Under the pieces are notes generated by a model. It was not told the origin of the DNA. It did not search any database and saw only the letters and a program-made list of their open reading frames with translations. Positions 24,960-35,830 of a stretch of 64,000 bases of DNA are shown piece after piece (position 1 is the stretch's first letter; every line of letters begins with the position of its first letter). A program made the position numbers and the translations under genes. The stretch is from Druceiella hillmani. Its lineage: Eukaryota; Arthropoda; Insecta; Lepidoptera; Hepialidae. The stretch covers positions 3,002,001 to 3,066,000 of the forward strand of contig JAYKKI010000014.1 of the NCBI GenBank assembly GCA_039881145.1, given 5' to 3'.

Positions 24960-25659
24960 ACCTTTTCTTTTGACACAAAACTATCCATGCTGACCACAAT
25001 GATAGCCATTTTGTTTGTCGACTTTTACTTGTCTGTAATATCTAGTATTTTATTATTTAGAATATTGAGCTTGCTTTTTAGTAAAATTTTCATTGTAGTA
25101 AAAGCGGATTGATTAATATTGATAATGAGCCGAGGATTCCCTATCATAAAGTATTTTATAGTTATAGATAAATATCAGTCTAAGTATCGTAACTCTGATT
25201 GTCAGCTATATATTTAATTTGTTAGTTTTTTCTCATTTTTCATTTCACTAGTTTTGACAATAGAAGTGAAATCACTTTTACGTTACATTTTTCTTTAAAG
25301 TTGCTGAAGCTTAACTTGAAATTATGACAATAAATTTCATTTCGCTCTCCAAAATTTTATCTCCCCACTCGAAAGATACAAAAAATATTTTCTAAAGTAT
25401 CGCTCTTGGAATTTATGTAAACATTATAACTGTTTTATATTTCAGCTTGACACTACTTTTCAGAAAGGAAAATAGCGACATATAGACAGACAGATTAACT
25501 ACTAGTGATCTGAACTAGTGATCCCTTAATTGTTCATCATTTAATTTTTAGGGCACAGAACCAAAACTTTTTATTGAAAAAAAAATTTAATCACGATTAT
25601 ACAAGTTAGGTGACCTAAATACATTTAAATCTAAGAAATATTAAAAGTAATTCATGTTC

Positions 25660-25660
<1 letters not shown>
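24960..25660. other. AT-rich non-coding DNA
   Basis: Nothing recognised. Confidence 0.4.
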
Positions 25661-25662
<2 letters not shown>

Positions 25663-25733
<71 letters not shown>

Positions 25734-25757
25734 CATATATACATATATATATATATG
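25663..25757. repeat. (AT)n microsatellite, about 95 bp
   Basis: AT dinucleotides with a few interruptions (TTTATAT, TACATA) near the right end. Confidence 0.95.
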
Positions 25758-26136
25758 AATGTAGTACTAAAGATCCGATATTACGATTATACCGTAAGTA
25801 GACTTCGCCCAACTTAATAAACCGTATTCTTAGATCATCGTAAAGTAAACTAAGACCTTATAAATTCAGGCGTCTGCCTTACTACTTTCGTCTCTCTATG
25901 TACTTTGTATTTCTTCTATGTTTATGTAACGGCATAAGCTTCCTCAAAATCAATTCAGAAGTTTTATCTCACTACGTATTAAAGTATACGCCTATATACA
26001 CAAGCTAAGTACTGTGCTCTTAACTTTGTTCCAAAAAGGATATTGCTGAAAATTGTTTGCAATGAAAAACATTTAAAATTTTTTTAACAATTCTCAAGAA
26101 AGATTTATCGTAGGTAAACACTTTACAATAAAAATT

Positions 26137-26344
26137 CTGAATATTGAATATATTTGGCGTTAATTTTGTAGAAATTCATTATTCACAATTAAATGAAACT
26201 ACGTGATGTAGTATTATTTCTACTTTCTTTAATTTCTTTACAACGACCTTGGTTTCGTTGTATTACAACATCTTCAGGTGGGATATAAGCAAAGATCTTT
26301 GCTAATATCCCATCTGCTACATCACGTAGTTTCATTTAATTGTG
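26137..26344 (-). mobile_element. Hammerhead-ribozyme element, copy 6
   Basis: About 208 bp between 10-nt duplications AATAAAAATT (26127-26136 and 26345-26354). The long arm is at the left. Its ribozyme (26241-26281, -) has CAACGACC in place of CCACGACC, which breaks a stem I pair, and CCTTGG in stem III. The right arm jumps from ATCCCATCTG to CTACATCACG, deleting its ribozyme. Confidence 0.8.
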
Positions 26345-26618
26345 AATAAAAATTGTGTTTAACAATTTATTGTCCGTTTTTTTAACCTGTAGCATTCTGT
26401 TAAATGAATTAAAGTATAAGGTTATGTTCATAGTACGACTTGAAGACCAACTTTTTTTGAAAGCTTATATCGGCTAAAAGCTTCGTTTAAATTGATCTTA
26501 TTTTCTTATTCACTTCATAACTGAATCTTCCAATAAGTAATATTAGGCATCATATTAATTCAACCCGAAGTAAAATTGATATAAACAAAGTACTCCACCC
26601 GAGTAGCAAGATTGATAT

Positions 26619-26670
26619 AATAGCTAATATCATTGAATTGTAATAGTACACTTCAATAATATTAGCTATT
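26619..26670. repeat. Hairpin, 19-bp arms
   Basis: AATAGCTAATATCATTGAA and its complement TTCAATAATATTAGCTATT flank a 14-nt loop, with one mismatch. Confidence 0.75.
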
Positions 26671-26750
26671 AAACCTATGGGACGCAATATCGAAATAAAA
26701 CCTACGGGACAAAAGAAAATAAAACCTACGGGACGCAATATCGAAATAGT
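26671..26750. repeat. About 26-bp repeat, three partial copies
   Basis: AAACCTA(T/C)GGGACGCAATATCG recurs, with a shortened middle copy (AAACCTACGGGACAAAAG). Confidence 0.8.
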
Positions 26751-27244
26751 TTCATGACTTAAGATCAGCAATGTCGTTTAGAGAACAAAACATCGCAAAT
26801 CAAGTAAAATCTGTATCTTAATTTATTGATTTGTTGTAATATTTCGTGAGTTATACATGAAAGTGAGTTATACTTGAGTTATACATAAACCTGGAGTATT
26901 CATCGATATTCCAACTGAACGACCATATTTGCGACCAACATTACTCGAATACATTATATTTTTGAAATAAAGTCTAATACAGTACGGTTTTCGAAATAAT
27001 GTGGTGCTTAATAGGAAAGTATATGCCGGAAAGCGGTTCTAGAAATTGTCGTATATCTAATAAAAATTGACAGATTCAGTTTAATTCATTTTGGATATTG
27101 CGTTATTAGCTTATTTTCATATTTCACGAAAACACGCTTTAAACTCTGAACTATTTATTTGTAAATAAACATACTGTAATACTTCTAAAACTGAATGCCA
27201 AAATGCATTGAATACGTTGAAAGCGCAACAAAATAGCTCTCCAA

Positions 27245-27540
27245 TTCGAACATGAAAAACACTAATTTCACCCGATTGTATCGCATCGCAGTCTCGCACA
27301 TTATAATGCCGCTGCGTAATTGGAAAACTCGCATTAACGGGCCGCGCGACGCAAAAAACTATTATAAACACCGCACGCTCTTGACCGGACAGCCCGTTTC
27401 GCTCTTTCGCCAAAAGCGCGATTTTCCGGACACCGCATTTTCCCGGAGAGCGCATTTTGCTGACGGTGCTTTAGCGCATATATGGACGAATATTTTCCCG
27501 TTTTGATGACGTTCGTCCGATTGGCAAAATTTTGTCAATG
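27245..27540. other. CpG-rich non-coding block, possible conserved regulatory element
   Basis: A sharp rise in CpG content with motifs such as GCCGCTGCGTAATTGG, CATTAACGGGCCGCG and AAAAGCGCGATTTTCC. ORFs of 112 codons (-) and 84 codons (+) overlap each other and have no recognised domain. No strong splice site was seen at its edges. Confidence 0.35.
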
Positions 27541-27544
27541 CGGT

Positions 27545-29030
27545 GTACTTGCCATTGGTTTCAAATTTTAGTTGCTACTCGGCTGTTGTGATTAATGGGG
27601 TTTAGCGAAGCGATGTCATATATATCTGTCCGCTCAACCAAATTATAGACTTTGTTGTTTTGATCAGTAATTTGTAAGTTGCTTTTATTCATGTACATAC
27701 TTCGCTTTATTTATTGCAACTTTAATACACCTACCTTTACTGCAAGAAAAAAAATTTCTATCGAGTAAAGTTAAGTCGTTAAAATAATCGATTAAGAGAT
27801 GAACTGCAAAAAATTTGTAAAATCACAAAATGAAAGTTTCGCGAAAACTGAAATAATTTTGCATTTAGAATGAATGCTTTTCAAAAAAGAAATAAAAGCG
27901 AAAGGTTTAAAAAAATGATCATGATCATGAAAATGCTCTGTAATATCAGGACGTTATGATAATACTGAAAATCGAGAAACAGGGTAAGAGCAAATGTGTA
28001 TATTGAAGAGTTAACAGTGCAGCAAAGGAATATAAAACTTACCGTAGTCATAAATCGTCATTCAATTCCTCTCCGATACTCGCATGCGCCAAGACTTAAA
28101 TATGTCATTATAATTTAATTATCTGTAAGTATTCAGATGATAATTATTTTCATATGTTCCACCTTTTGCCTTGTGTAGATATTTATATATTACAGAACTT
28201 TTTTCGCGGTTACATTTAATCTAAAATCATTTTATGAGTATTTTATCTGAAATACTGAAACAACTATTCAAAAGCTACGTTATGGATTTTTGTTAAATTT
28301 TATAGTTTTCTCTTTCATGGTGTCTTTAGGATTCTACATCTCAAAAGGAATAATTGAACCCTTACAAGAACACTCACGTGCTCATACATCCCTCTGCCTC
28401 AGTCGTTTTCCTTAGAACCGGTTTGGCATAGAAATTCCATATGCGGAGTGGACTAAAAGAGAATGTTTCATTATGTTAGATAATATATCTTGAGAAATAT
28501 ACTGAAAAAAAGGTAAAAGTATGTTTCCTCTCATTTTCAAAATCACTGCACTTAAAAGTATAAAAAATAGGGCTTTCATAAGCATTAAGGTTGTATTAAA
28601 ACTGTGACGATGGTTCAGATGTCATATATTTGGGGATACTCCCAATAATCTATATGGCTCAAATAAATGTTATTTCGTGTTATTAAATACTTAATAATAT
28701 CGAATAAAACTAAGTATTATTATACTAAGAAGTTCATATTAGTGATTTATTTTGATAAACTTTTCACTTCAAACAAGAAGACGAAGTCTCAATGCGTGAG
28801 TCATTCTCACAACTGGTTGTGATTTCCTTGATTCTAGTAAACACAATATTTTTCATATAATATAGTCATAAACGTACAAAAAATTGTATTAACACACACC
28901 TATGATAAAATTTGAAAAACTCGCAAAACATCATTTATTTTAGACGATTCTAAAAAATACTATATTGAAGCTTCTATTAAAATTAGTTACAATAATTTTA
29001 TATGGAGTACATTGAAAAAAATACATAAAG
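27545..29030. other. AT-rich non-coding DNA
   Basis: Nothing recognised. Confidence 0.4.
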
Positions 29031-29039
29031 AGTAGAAAA

Positions 29040-29655
29040 TTTCGAAAATAGTGCCGCTCTTTATAGTCACCTTATAAACTATAGCCTTTTTTATCTAAAT
29101 TTTTTATTTGTATTAAAATATTTAGCCACATAGGATAAATATTTTAATACATATTTATTAAATTTTTTAAGTGACGTTTTTTAGTTATTTTTATATATGA
29201 GAAAGCTAATAAAATTTAAAAAAATAATAAATGAGTACTTGTCTAATTGCCATAAAATAATTTTCCTTCTCTTTTGATATCTTTTTTCAAACAGAAAGCA
29301 AAAATGCCAGTGGTTTTGTGTAGAGTTCTTTATTCAATAATAAAGAAAATAGTCCAGTTCTTTATGGTCAACTTATATACTACGGCATTTGTATGTCAAT
29401 CTTTTTATTATGTGCATAAATATTACAATACGCATTTATTACATTTTCTTTACTTTTAAGTGATGTTTTTTAGTTATTTTTTTAGACGCGAAAGCTAGAA
29501 AAGTAAAAAAATAATAAATGAGTACTTCTTTGAATACCATTTTAATAATATTCCTTCTATTTGGTTTGCCCACCTATTATATATCTTTTTTGATATCTTT
29601 ATTCAAACATTAAGCAAAAATGCTAGTGGTTTTGTGCAGAGTTTTTTATTCACGT
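29040..29655. repeat. About 300-bp tandem duplication, two copies plus a partial third
   Basis: AAAAAAATAATAAATGAGTACTT occurs near 29218 and 29507. AGCAAAAATGC(C/T)AGTGGTTTTGTG(T/C)AGAG occurs near 29298 and 29613. GTGA(C/T)GTTTTTTAGTTATTTTT occurs near 29172 and 29460. Copies are diverged and the third is incomplete. Confidence 0.8.
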
Positions 29656-29659
29656 ATAT

Positions 29660-31030
29660 TTTTCTAAATAAGTTACTCAACCACATTTAATTTTCCTTAT
29701 ATGATCTAAACACTTTTCCAAGCTGACCATTTACTTTATTACCCAATATTCTTGATATAAAAATAGCACAGTGAAAAATATTTGCAACAGTTTTCTTATA
29801 AATGTACCAAATACGTAAAAATACGCTTCTATCATAAAAATTATTTTCACGGGTACTCAGACACCAAAATCGAAAAATATATCTAAATTCGATGCTGGAA
29901 AAAGATCCTTTTCAAACTATTGCTTTTCTAGTAGCAATTTGATCTAAATGTGAAAATAATACTGACTCAACTGTCGAAAAACAGAAAAATAAATAAGCTC
30001 GCAAACTGTACACTTCATGATGAGCTTCAGTAGTTGTGTGCATAAGAGGCTTTTAAACAATTATGGACAAACTCGCAATCAAACAGTGAAAACTGCACAA
30101 AAATTTGTGAAAGTACATGGCTCAATTATCTCTATTAAAGTTGCAAGAGATACAACTGGAAACTCTCCGTTGCCCATCTCTTTCACCAATTGATTTTTAT
30201 CTCTACTTAGTTGAGTTTCTTTTTTATTTATAAAGTTCACATGAGACTCAACGTACTTAAATGAGAAACTAGATGCTCTATCTTGCTGTAGAATTATATC
30301 AAGCAAATGCTTATGAAAACAATCAATGGATAGTAACAAGCAATTGACTTTAATACATAAAGAAAATAGGAAGTGCAACATTTCATCGTTAAATAATATT
30401 TACTTGCTTGTATACGGTTATGCCAAATGTTTTGATTACCTTTCTAATATTTTTAATTAATTAACATTACTCATTTAAACAAAAATGGAAGATTATTTGA
30501 AATTGCAGAGTAGTCTTAACCATCAAAGGGATAAAATTATTAGAATGGAAAATAAGGCTCTTAGGAAAGATTATGGCCGAAAGGATTGAGTATATAACCA
30601 CATTGCAAATGTCAGGTAACATATTATATAAAATTTTTGATTAAGAGAAAAGAAGCACAGGAAAATTTTAAGTAAAAAAACATTTTAAAAATATTTTAAG
30701 TTTCTAAAATAGGAGGAAAAATATTAAGATATGCTTGCTTAAAAATTCCTCGAAAAATAAATTCTATAAAGATTATATGATATGCGCTATTACCACTTTC
30801 AAATATTTTGAAGACAAAAATGATCTTGTTAAATTTAACGAATGAAGCATTAATACATTTTCAGTTTAACGGAAGTTTGCTCTTTTACAGTAAAAAAAAT
30901 TCAGAAGTTACCAATAACTTCACATGCAATTTGCTAAACCAATTTATTATAATCCGTCGCTTAACACTTATTGAAGAAATACTAGCTTGTCATGTCCAAA
31001 ATAAACAAGTAAATTTAAATATTTAAAATC
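29660..31030. other. AT-rich non-coding DNA
   Basis: Contains a 100-codon ORF on - (30079-30381) with a mixed, protein-like composition (KETQLSRDKNQLVKEMGNGE in its second half). It has no recognised domain, repeat partner or splice context. It may be a decayed transposon or gene fragment, or chance. Confidence 0.35.
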
Positions 31031-31652
31031 AAGAAATATGCTTTCTAACAATTAAATGAAACTACGTGATGCAGTATTATTTCTACTTTCTTTAATTTCT
31101 TTACCACTACCGGTTTCGTTGTATTACAATATCTTCAGGTGGGCTATTAGCAAAGATTAACTGTTACAAAAATCCAACAGCATTTATATGTTTCAAAAAC
31201 AATGGCGGAAGTCGGGTTTGTGTGGGTTTTTCCACTGCCTATGATAATGAGTTTATTGTAGGGGAATGGTGTAGGTTTTATTATGTTTCCGAGATTTATA
31301 CGATATACAAGTATTTTATTGAGGGTAATAAATTAAATTGGTGTTATTCTATGAGGTTATATAATACAAATGTTCCGGTGTATATAATAAAATTAAATGG
31401 AAGTTATTATCAGTAATATATTTATATAATAGCAAGGGTATCTGAAAGTTAGAACAAGGTTATACCACTAATTCGACATATCTCCCGTTTTCTTTATTCA
31501 CTTATTTATCTATTTTAATTTCTTTTTTTTTATATTATTATATATATATATTTATATTGAGATGTGTAGTTGGGTTTAAAACATATTGAAGAATACTGTA
31601 GTACAAATGTGGTCTAACTATATTACTTCTAGAAGATATTAAGTATGGGTGA

Positions 31653-31850
31653 TTATATTATATTTAGTTGTTTATTTAATGTATTAACCTTGGTGTCTTT
31701 TTTATGTCTGTTTATTTCTAATATTTCTAGGATATTAAGTTTATTGCCTTTTGTATTTATTTGTATTATATAGGGGGCATTATCAGTATGAGGATGATGG
31801 TTATTTTCGATGAGGTGTTTTGATGAGATGATTCGTAGAGGGTTAACCAT
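31653..31850 (-). pseudogene. Penelope-like element C-terminal segment
   Basis: The - strand frame encodes SSKHLIENNHH, then a gap, IIQINTKGNKLNILEILEI and HKKDTKVN.LN.Q before its stop. This matches the region downstream of the GIY-YIG endonuclease in Penelope-like elements, where HLIENNH and NKGK+LN.LE.LEI are the familiar pattern (family knowledge). It opens within the protein, so the 5' part is missing. The missing upstream piece is what the + strand segment at 32040 carries. The 3' untranslated sequence then continues leftward into the ribozyme arm. Confidence 0.75.
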
Positions 31851-32039
31851 CCCTCTAGAAAAACCTAATTTACATAAAGAAATAAAAACTATAAAACAAA
31901 TCGCAGTAAATAATAATTATAACCATAAATTTTCACAAAACTGAAAATAATGATAATATAATGAATTAAGAAAATTACTAATAGAGAAAATATACCCGTT
32001 CATACCAAATAATAATTAAAATTACTATCAATCTATTCC

Positions 32040-32288
32040 ATAGGTAATGTATCACTCAAATTAGGAAAACTCTTAACTAATAATCAAACTATAAATAATA
32101 CATGTGCTTATGGTACTTTAAATAACTTGGGTAAAACCCTTATCAATAATAAAGAAAAAATAAATAAATATAAAAAGAGTGGTATCTATAAACTTAAATG
32201 TAACGACTGTAATAGTGTATACATAGGTCAAACAGGAAAAGATTTTACCACAAGATATAAAGAACACATTGCCAGCTGGCGAAAATAA
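32040..32288 (+). pseudogene. GIY-YIG endonuclease segment of a Penelope-like element
   Basis: The frame opens with IGNVSLKLGKLL, the link region after the reverse transcriptase thumb. It continues to SGIYKLKCNDCNSVYIGQTG and TTRYKEH before a stop at 32286-32288. GIY and YIG motifs, the CNDC cysteine pair between them and the following Arg and Glu are all present, as in Penelope-like endonucleases that nick target DNA. A one-nucleotide shift past the stop restores NNKPDTSH, the expected continuation, so the stop comes from a frameshift. The rest of the C-terminus is deleted into the 3' untranslated arm. Upstream frames (31860-32030) carry PLE-like traces with stops. Inactive. Confidence 0.82.
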
Positions 32289-32784
32289 CAAACCAGACAC
32301 ATCCCACAATTAGTGGTATAACCTTGTTCTAACGTTCAGATACCCTTGCTATTATATAAGTATATTACTGAGAATAACTTCCATTTAATTTTATTACATA
32401 CACCGGAACATTTGCATTGTTTAACCTCAAAGAATAACACCAATTGAATTTATTACCCTCACTAAAATACTTGTATATCGTATAACTCTCGGAAACATAA
32501 TAAAACCTACACCGTTCCCCTACAATAAACTCATTAACATAAGCAGTGGGAAAACCCACACAAACCCGACTTCCGCCATTGTTTTTGAAACATATAAATG
32601 CTGTTGTATGTTCGTAAGAGTTAATCTTTGCTAATAGCCCACCTGGAGATATTGTAATACAACGAAACCTGTGTTGTGGTAAATAAATTAAAGAAAGTAG
32701 AAATAATATATCACGTAGCTTCATTTAATTGTGAATAATAAATTTCTACAAAATTAACGCCAAATATATTTAATGCTTTCTAAC

Positions 32785-33170
32785 TTTCATCTAGGGTTTT
32801 TTTTCTCTTGCCTTTCTTATTACTTGTCGGTAATGAGGTCTTCGTCTTTTCTGTTATAATAAAAATTATTGACATATTCTACATAAAAATAAAAATTCTT
32901 TAAATACTGATTGAATGTTTTTGCTATGTAGATTAATTATGAAATAAAGGAAAATATGATTGTGAGTAACCTTTACGCGTGGTTGAAGCAAAACTTCTTT
33001 GCCGGTTGTAGTAGATATTGCTAAAATTGCGCGTGCAACTCAATACCCGTGATAGAAGTGAAACTTTTTTCGCGATCTAATCTTTTTTTTTTGCGATTTA
33101 TATACAGTAAGGGGTAAAATGGCATAGAGAGAGAGAAAGAGAGAGAAAGAAAGAAAAAAGTAGCAGACAT
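32785..33170. other. AT-rich non-coding DNA with a polypurine run
   Basis: Only a GAGA/GAAA polypurine run at about 33126-33158 stands out. Confidence 0.45.
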
Positions 33171-33173
33171 ATT

Positions 33174-33800
33174 GAATCACGGTTGATTTACTACCATCCG
33201 TTAAGATGTTATATTGTTCTTCTCCAGAACTCATCATCAAATCTTGACCTGGTTGATGATGTAGTTATATTGCAAAGTAACAAATATCAGTAGCCAATAT
33301 CTTGAATCATGGTTGATTTACGGCCATCCGTTAAGGATTTTACATTGTTTATCTCTAGAACTCATCATTAGACCCTGACCTTATCGGTGGTGTAGTCATT
33401 TTGGAAAGTAACTACTATCAGTAGCAAATAATTTGAATCACGACTAATTTGCTACCACTCGTCAAGGAGTTACCCTGTTAATCTCCAGAATTTATCTTGT
33501 GGCCCTTACTTGGTCGACAGTGTAGTTATTTTGCAAAGTAACAGTTAACAGTACCAAATATCTCGAATCACGGTTGATTTACTACCATTGGTTAAGAAAT
33601 TCCATTATTCATTTTCAGAACTCATCATCAGATCATAATCTGATCGATGGTGTAATTAATTTGCAAAGTAATAACTACACTTAGCAAATGTTTTGAATCA
33701 CGTTTGATTTACTATTATCCGTTAAGGAATTCCATTGTTCATTTCAATAATTCATAGACCCTGACTCGGTTGATGGCGAAGTTATTTTGCATCTGCTCCA
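33174..33800. repeat. 130-bp satellite, five copies plus one stray
   Basis: GAATCACGGTTGATTTACTA-type starts occur at 33174, 33304, 33435, 33565 and 33695, a very regular 130-131 bp period. Each unit has TCCAGAACTCATCATCAGA and GTGTAGTTATTTTGCAAAGT. A stray half-unit lies at 34111-34135 (GAATCACGGTTGATTTGCTA). Confidence 0.93.
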
Positions 33801-34490
33801 GTCCTCCAGGATAATTCGCATAATGTACTCCTATCTAACACTGTCTTCCGTTCTAAAGCTTTCAGAGTCAACTATTCATACAGCTGCTCTTCTATCTGCT
33901 TAAAGTAACTTAATAAGGTTTATGAGATATTTCGGTGCACCATTCTCAGAGAGTAATCAGGTTCTACACGTGAATTTTGCGGTTGGAGATGAGTTTGAAG
34001 TCGAGTGTTTAGTATAAAAGCACTTTGCTTGTGTTTGATATGGGAGACTGTAATTACTGTAAATCAGCCTGTAATTACTGCTAGAAATAAATATCAGTCA
34101 CAAATATCTCGAATCACGGTTGATTTGCTACCAATTATAAAGGAAAATCTGAGTTACCCTTATGTCGCACCTAAAGAAGTTTTACTTCAAAAATGCATAT
34201 TAAAATATTTTCCAAACAAATACAAATTATTTTTCTTTTAATTATCACGCTCCAACTATGTGATTTGAAAATATTAATCGTTATTGGTGACTTCAAGTAT
34301 TATTCAATAATAAAAAAGACGATAAAGACTAGACTAAAAATAAAAACGTATATTTTTAAAATGATAAATCTTAATTGTTTTTATATAAAGGAAATATGTT
34401 AATTTATTGAACTATAACGTAGCAATAAATTGAAGTAATTACAAAAGGATCAGGTGTGATATGAATTCTCGGACCCATTTATTTCTAAAT
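33801..34490. other. AT-rich non-coding DNA
   Basis: Nothing recognised apart from the stray satellite piece at 34111. Confidence 0.4.
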
Positions 34491-34510
34491 ATTTACATTT
34501 ATTATTCACA

Positions 34511-34754
34511 ATTAAATGAAACTACGTGATGTAGTATTATTTCTACTTTCTTTAATTTCTTTACCACGACCTAGGTTTCGTTGTATTACAACATCTTCAG
34601 GTGGGATATAAGCAAAGTTTGAAAATGTTGTAATACAACGAAACCTAGGTCGTGGTAAAGAAATTAAAGATAGTAGAAATAAAACTACATCACGTAGTTT
34701 CATTTAATTGTGAATAATGAATTTCTACAAAATTAACGCCAAATATATTCAATA
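34511..34754 (+). mobile_element. Palindromic hammerhead-ribozyme element, copy 8
   Basis: About 244 bp with a 13-nt target duplication, TTTATTATTCACA (34498-34510 and 34755-34767). The left duplication overlaps the normal CACAATTAAATG start. The left arm has an intact - strand ribozyme. The right arm has TTGAAAATG where the core CTGAAGATG should be, so its ribozyme has lost the catalytic core while stem II and stem III remain. Confidence 0.87.
34564..34604 (-). ncRNA. Hammerhead ribozyme motif (type I-like), intact
   Basis: Core, stem II, stem III, cleavage site and inner stem I match copies 1, 4 and 5. Upstream on - is CTTTGCTTATATCCCAC and downstream GTGGTAAAGAAA, so outer stem I can form. 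Confidence 0.75.
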
Positions 34755-34789
34755 TTTATTATTCACATTCTACTTTAATTCTTTATTAT

Positions 34790-35350
34790 ATATACTGCGA
34801 GAGACTTGTGGAATTTTAAAGATTTATTAAACAAATTACGAAAACCGTTATGCTTCATCAGTAATAATAATCAATATAAATTTTTGTTAGTCAATAAAAT
34901 AATTAATTAAAACTAATTTTTATCCATTACTATATTGCATTAAATACGTGTTCTACACTAATTTAATGAAATATGAATGTTCATATATCTACAATAGTCT
35001 TTCTCCATAGATCGACACGTATTCGTATGAGAATTTTAATATTAGTAGCGGTACTCAGTATCAGACTAATATCGATCTGTAAAGGTTTAATATTATACTA
35101 TATAGTGTCGATTTGTCAAAAGCCAAATTGTTTCCCATTTCACCCAATTGTTGGGAAACCTTCAAAATTTCCGAAACAAAAAAGATTTTGTAATTCTATC
35201 TACTACAAGAATGTACTCGTACACGTCGTGATAACACAAATTATTAAAAATGTTTAACCCTACGAATATTATAAATGCTAATACACTTTTTTTAATATTC
35301 AATTTTCTCACCAAAAAATTATAACAAATAATCACATGTCAATTTGAAGC
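34790..35350. other. AT-rich non-coding DNA
   Basis: The phrase GCGAGAGACTTGT near 34797 repeats one at 19473. Otherwise nothing recognised. Confidence 0.4.
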
Positions 35351-35357
35351 TTAATGT

Positions 35358-35830
35358 GTGATAAATTTAAAGTAAAAAGTCGGGTATTTCGGTGAATTAT
35401 CGCACATTTAATTAAATTTACATACAACTACATACAGTAAAAGAAATGTCACCGAGCAGAGAGATCAGAGGAATAGAGGTCATTGAACTTTCACCAGTAT
35501 ACGAGTCCTTTTTCATTAAACTTAGTGGATATTTCCTTATCAAGGTAATATATGTATATAAGGTCACTTTTGCGTTTGTTTCAGGAATTTTTATTTGCAC
35601 TAACAAGACCACGATACGTTATGTTATTTTTGTTGGTTTTCAAGTTTTGTTGTGTTCAACGAACTTTTTTGAATTTTCCATTTTTATTGAGGCTTCTGAA
35701 TCCATAACCTGATAGATTTAAAGTAAAAAATTGGACACTTTGGTGAATTAACACGGATTCAATTAAATTTACGTCAACTACATACAGTACAAGAAAAGTC
35801 ACCGAGCGGAGAGAGCAAAGCGAATGAGTA
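35358..35830. repeat. About 118-bp direct repeat (35358-35475 and 35711-35830)
   Basis: Both copies contain TTTAAAGTAAAAA, GGTGAATTA, ACTACATACAGTA and GTCACCGAGC(A/G)GAGAGA. They lie 353 bp apart. Confidence 0.85.

Larger units (their letters stand above)
31050..32772 (+). mobile_element. Penelope-like composite element with inverted ribozyme-bearing arms (copy 7)
   Basis: A 1.72-kb insertion with a perfect 12-nt target duplication, ATGCTTTCTAAC (31038-31049 and 32773-32784), so it integrated as one unit. Arms 31050-31473 and 32308-32772 are inverted copies of each other. Each holds the ribozyme unit plus about 260 bp of 3' untranslated sequence. Between them lie a PLE C-terminal segment on - and a GIY-YIG segment on +. 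Both ribozymes are decayed: the left has a shortened stem III (ACCGGT), and the right has CTGGAGA in the core and CCTGTGTTGTGG after it. The reverse transcriptase region is absent. Confidence 0.85.

Noticed and set aside
24509..24973. 154-codon ORF with a 26-residue repeat
   Set aside because: It is a translation of the 26-bp minisatellite and has no independent coding signal.
25615..25812. 65-codon ORF of alternating Ile/Tyr
   Set aside because: Translation of the (AT)n tract.
27117..27506. 112-codon - and 84-codon + ORFs
   Set aside because: They overlap on opposite strands in a CpG-rich block where stops are rare by composition. No domain or splice context.
30079..30381. 100-codon - ORF with protein-like composition
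   Set aside because: No family recognised, no homologous copy in the window and no splice signals. Left as unexplained rather than called a gene.
32365..32724. 119-codon - strand ORF
   Set aside because: It runs antisense through the PLE composite's right arm. Its N-terminal part is the reversed ribozyme unit, and differences from the other arm are nearly all non-synonymous.
31050..32772. DNA transposon or MITE with terminal inverted repeats
   Set aside because: The arms are inverted, but the ends are unequal, the duplications are 10-14 nt and variable, and the core encodes GIY-YIG PLE sequence. A retroelement origin fits better.
34512..34703. 63-codon - strand ORF beginning MKLRDVV
   Set aside because: It is the palindromic ribozyme element read through both arms. 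The same peptide start appears in other copies and reflects the repeat.
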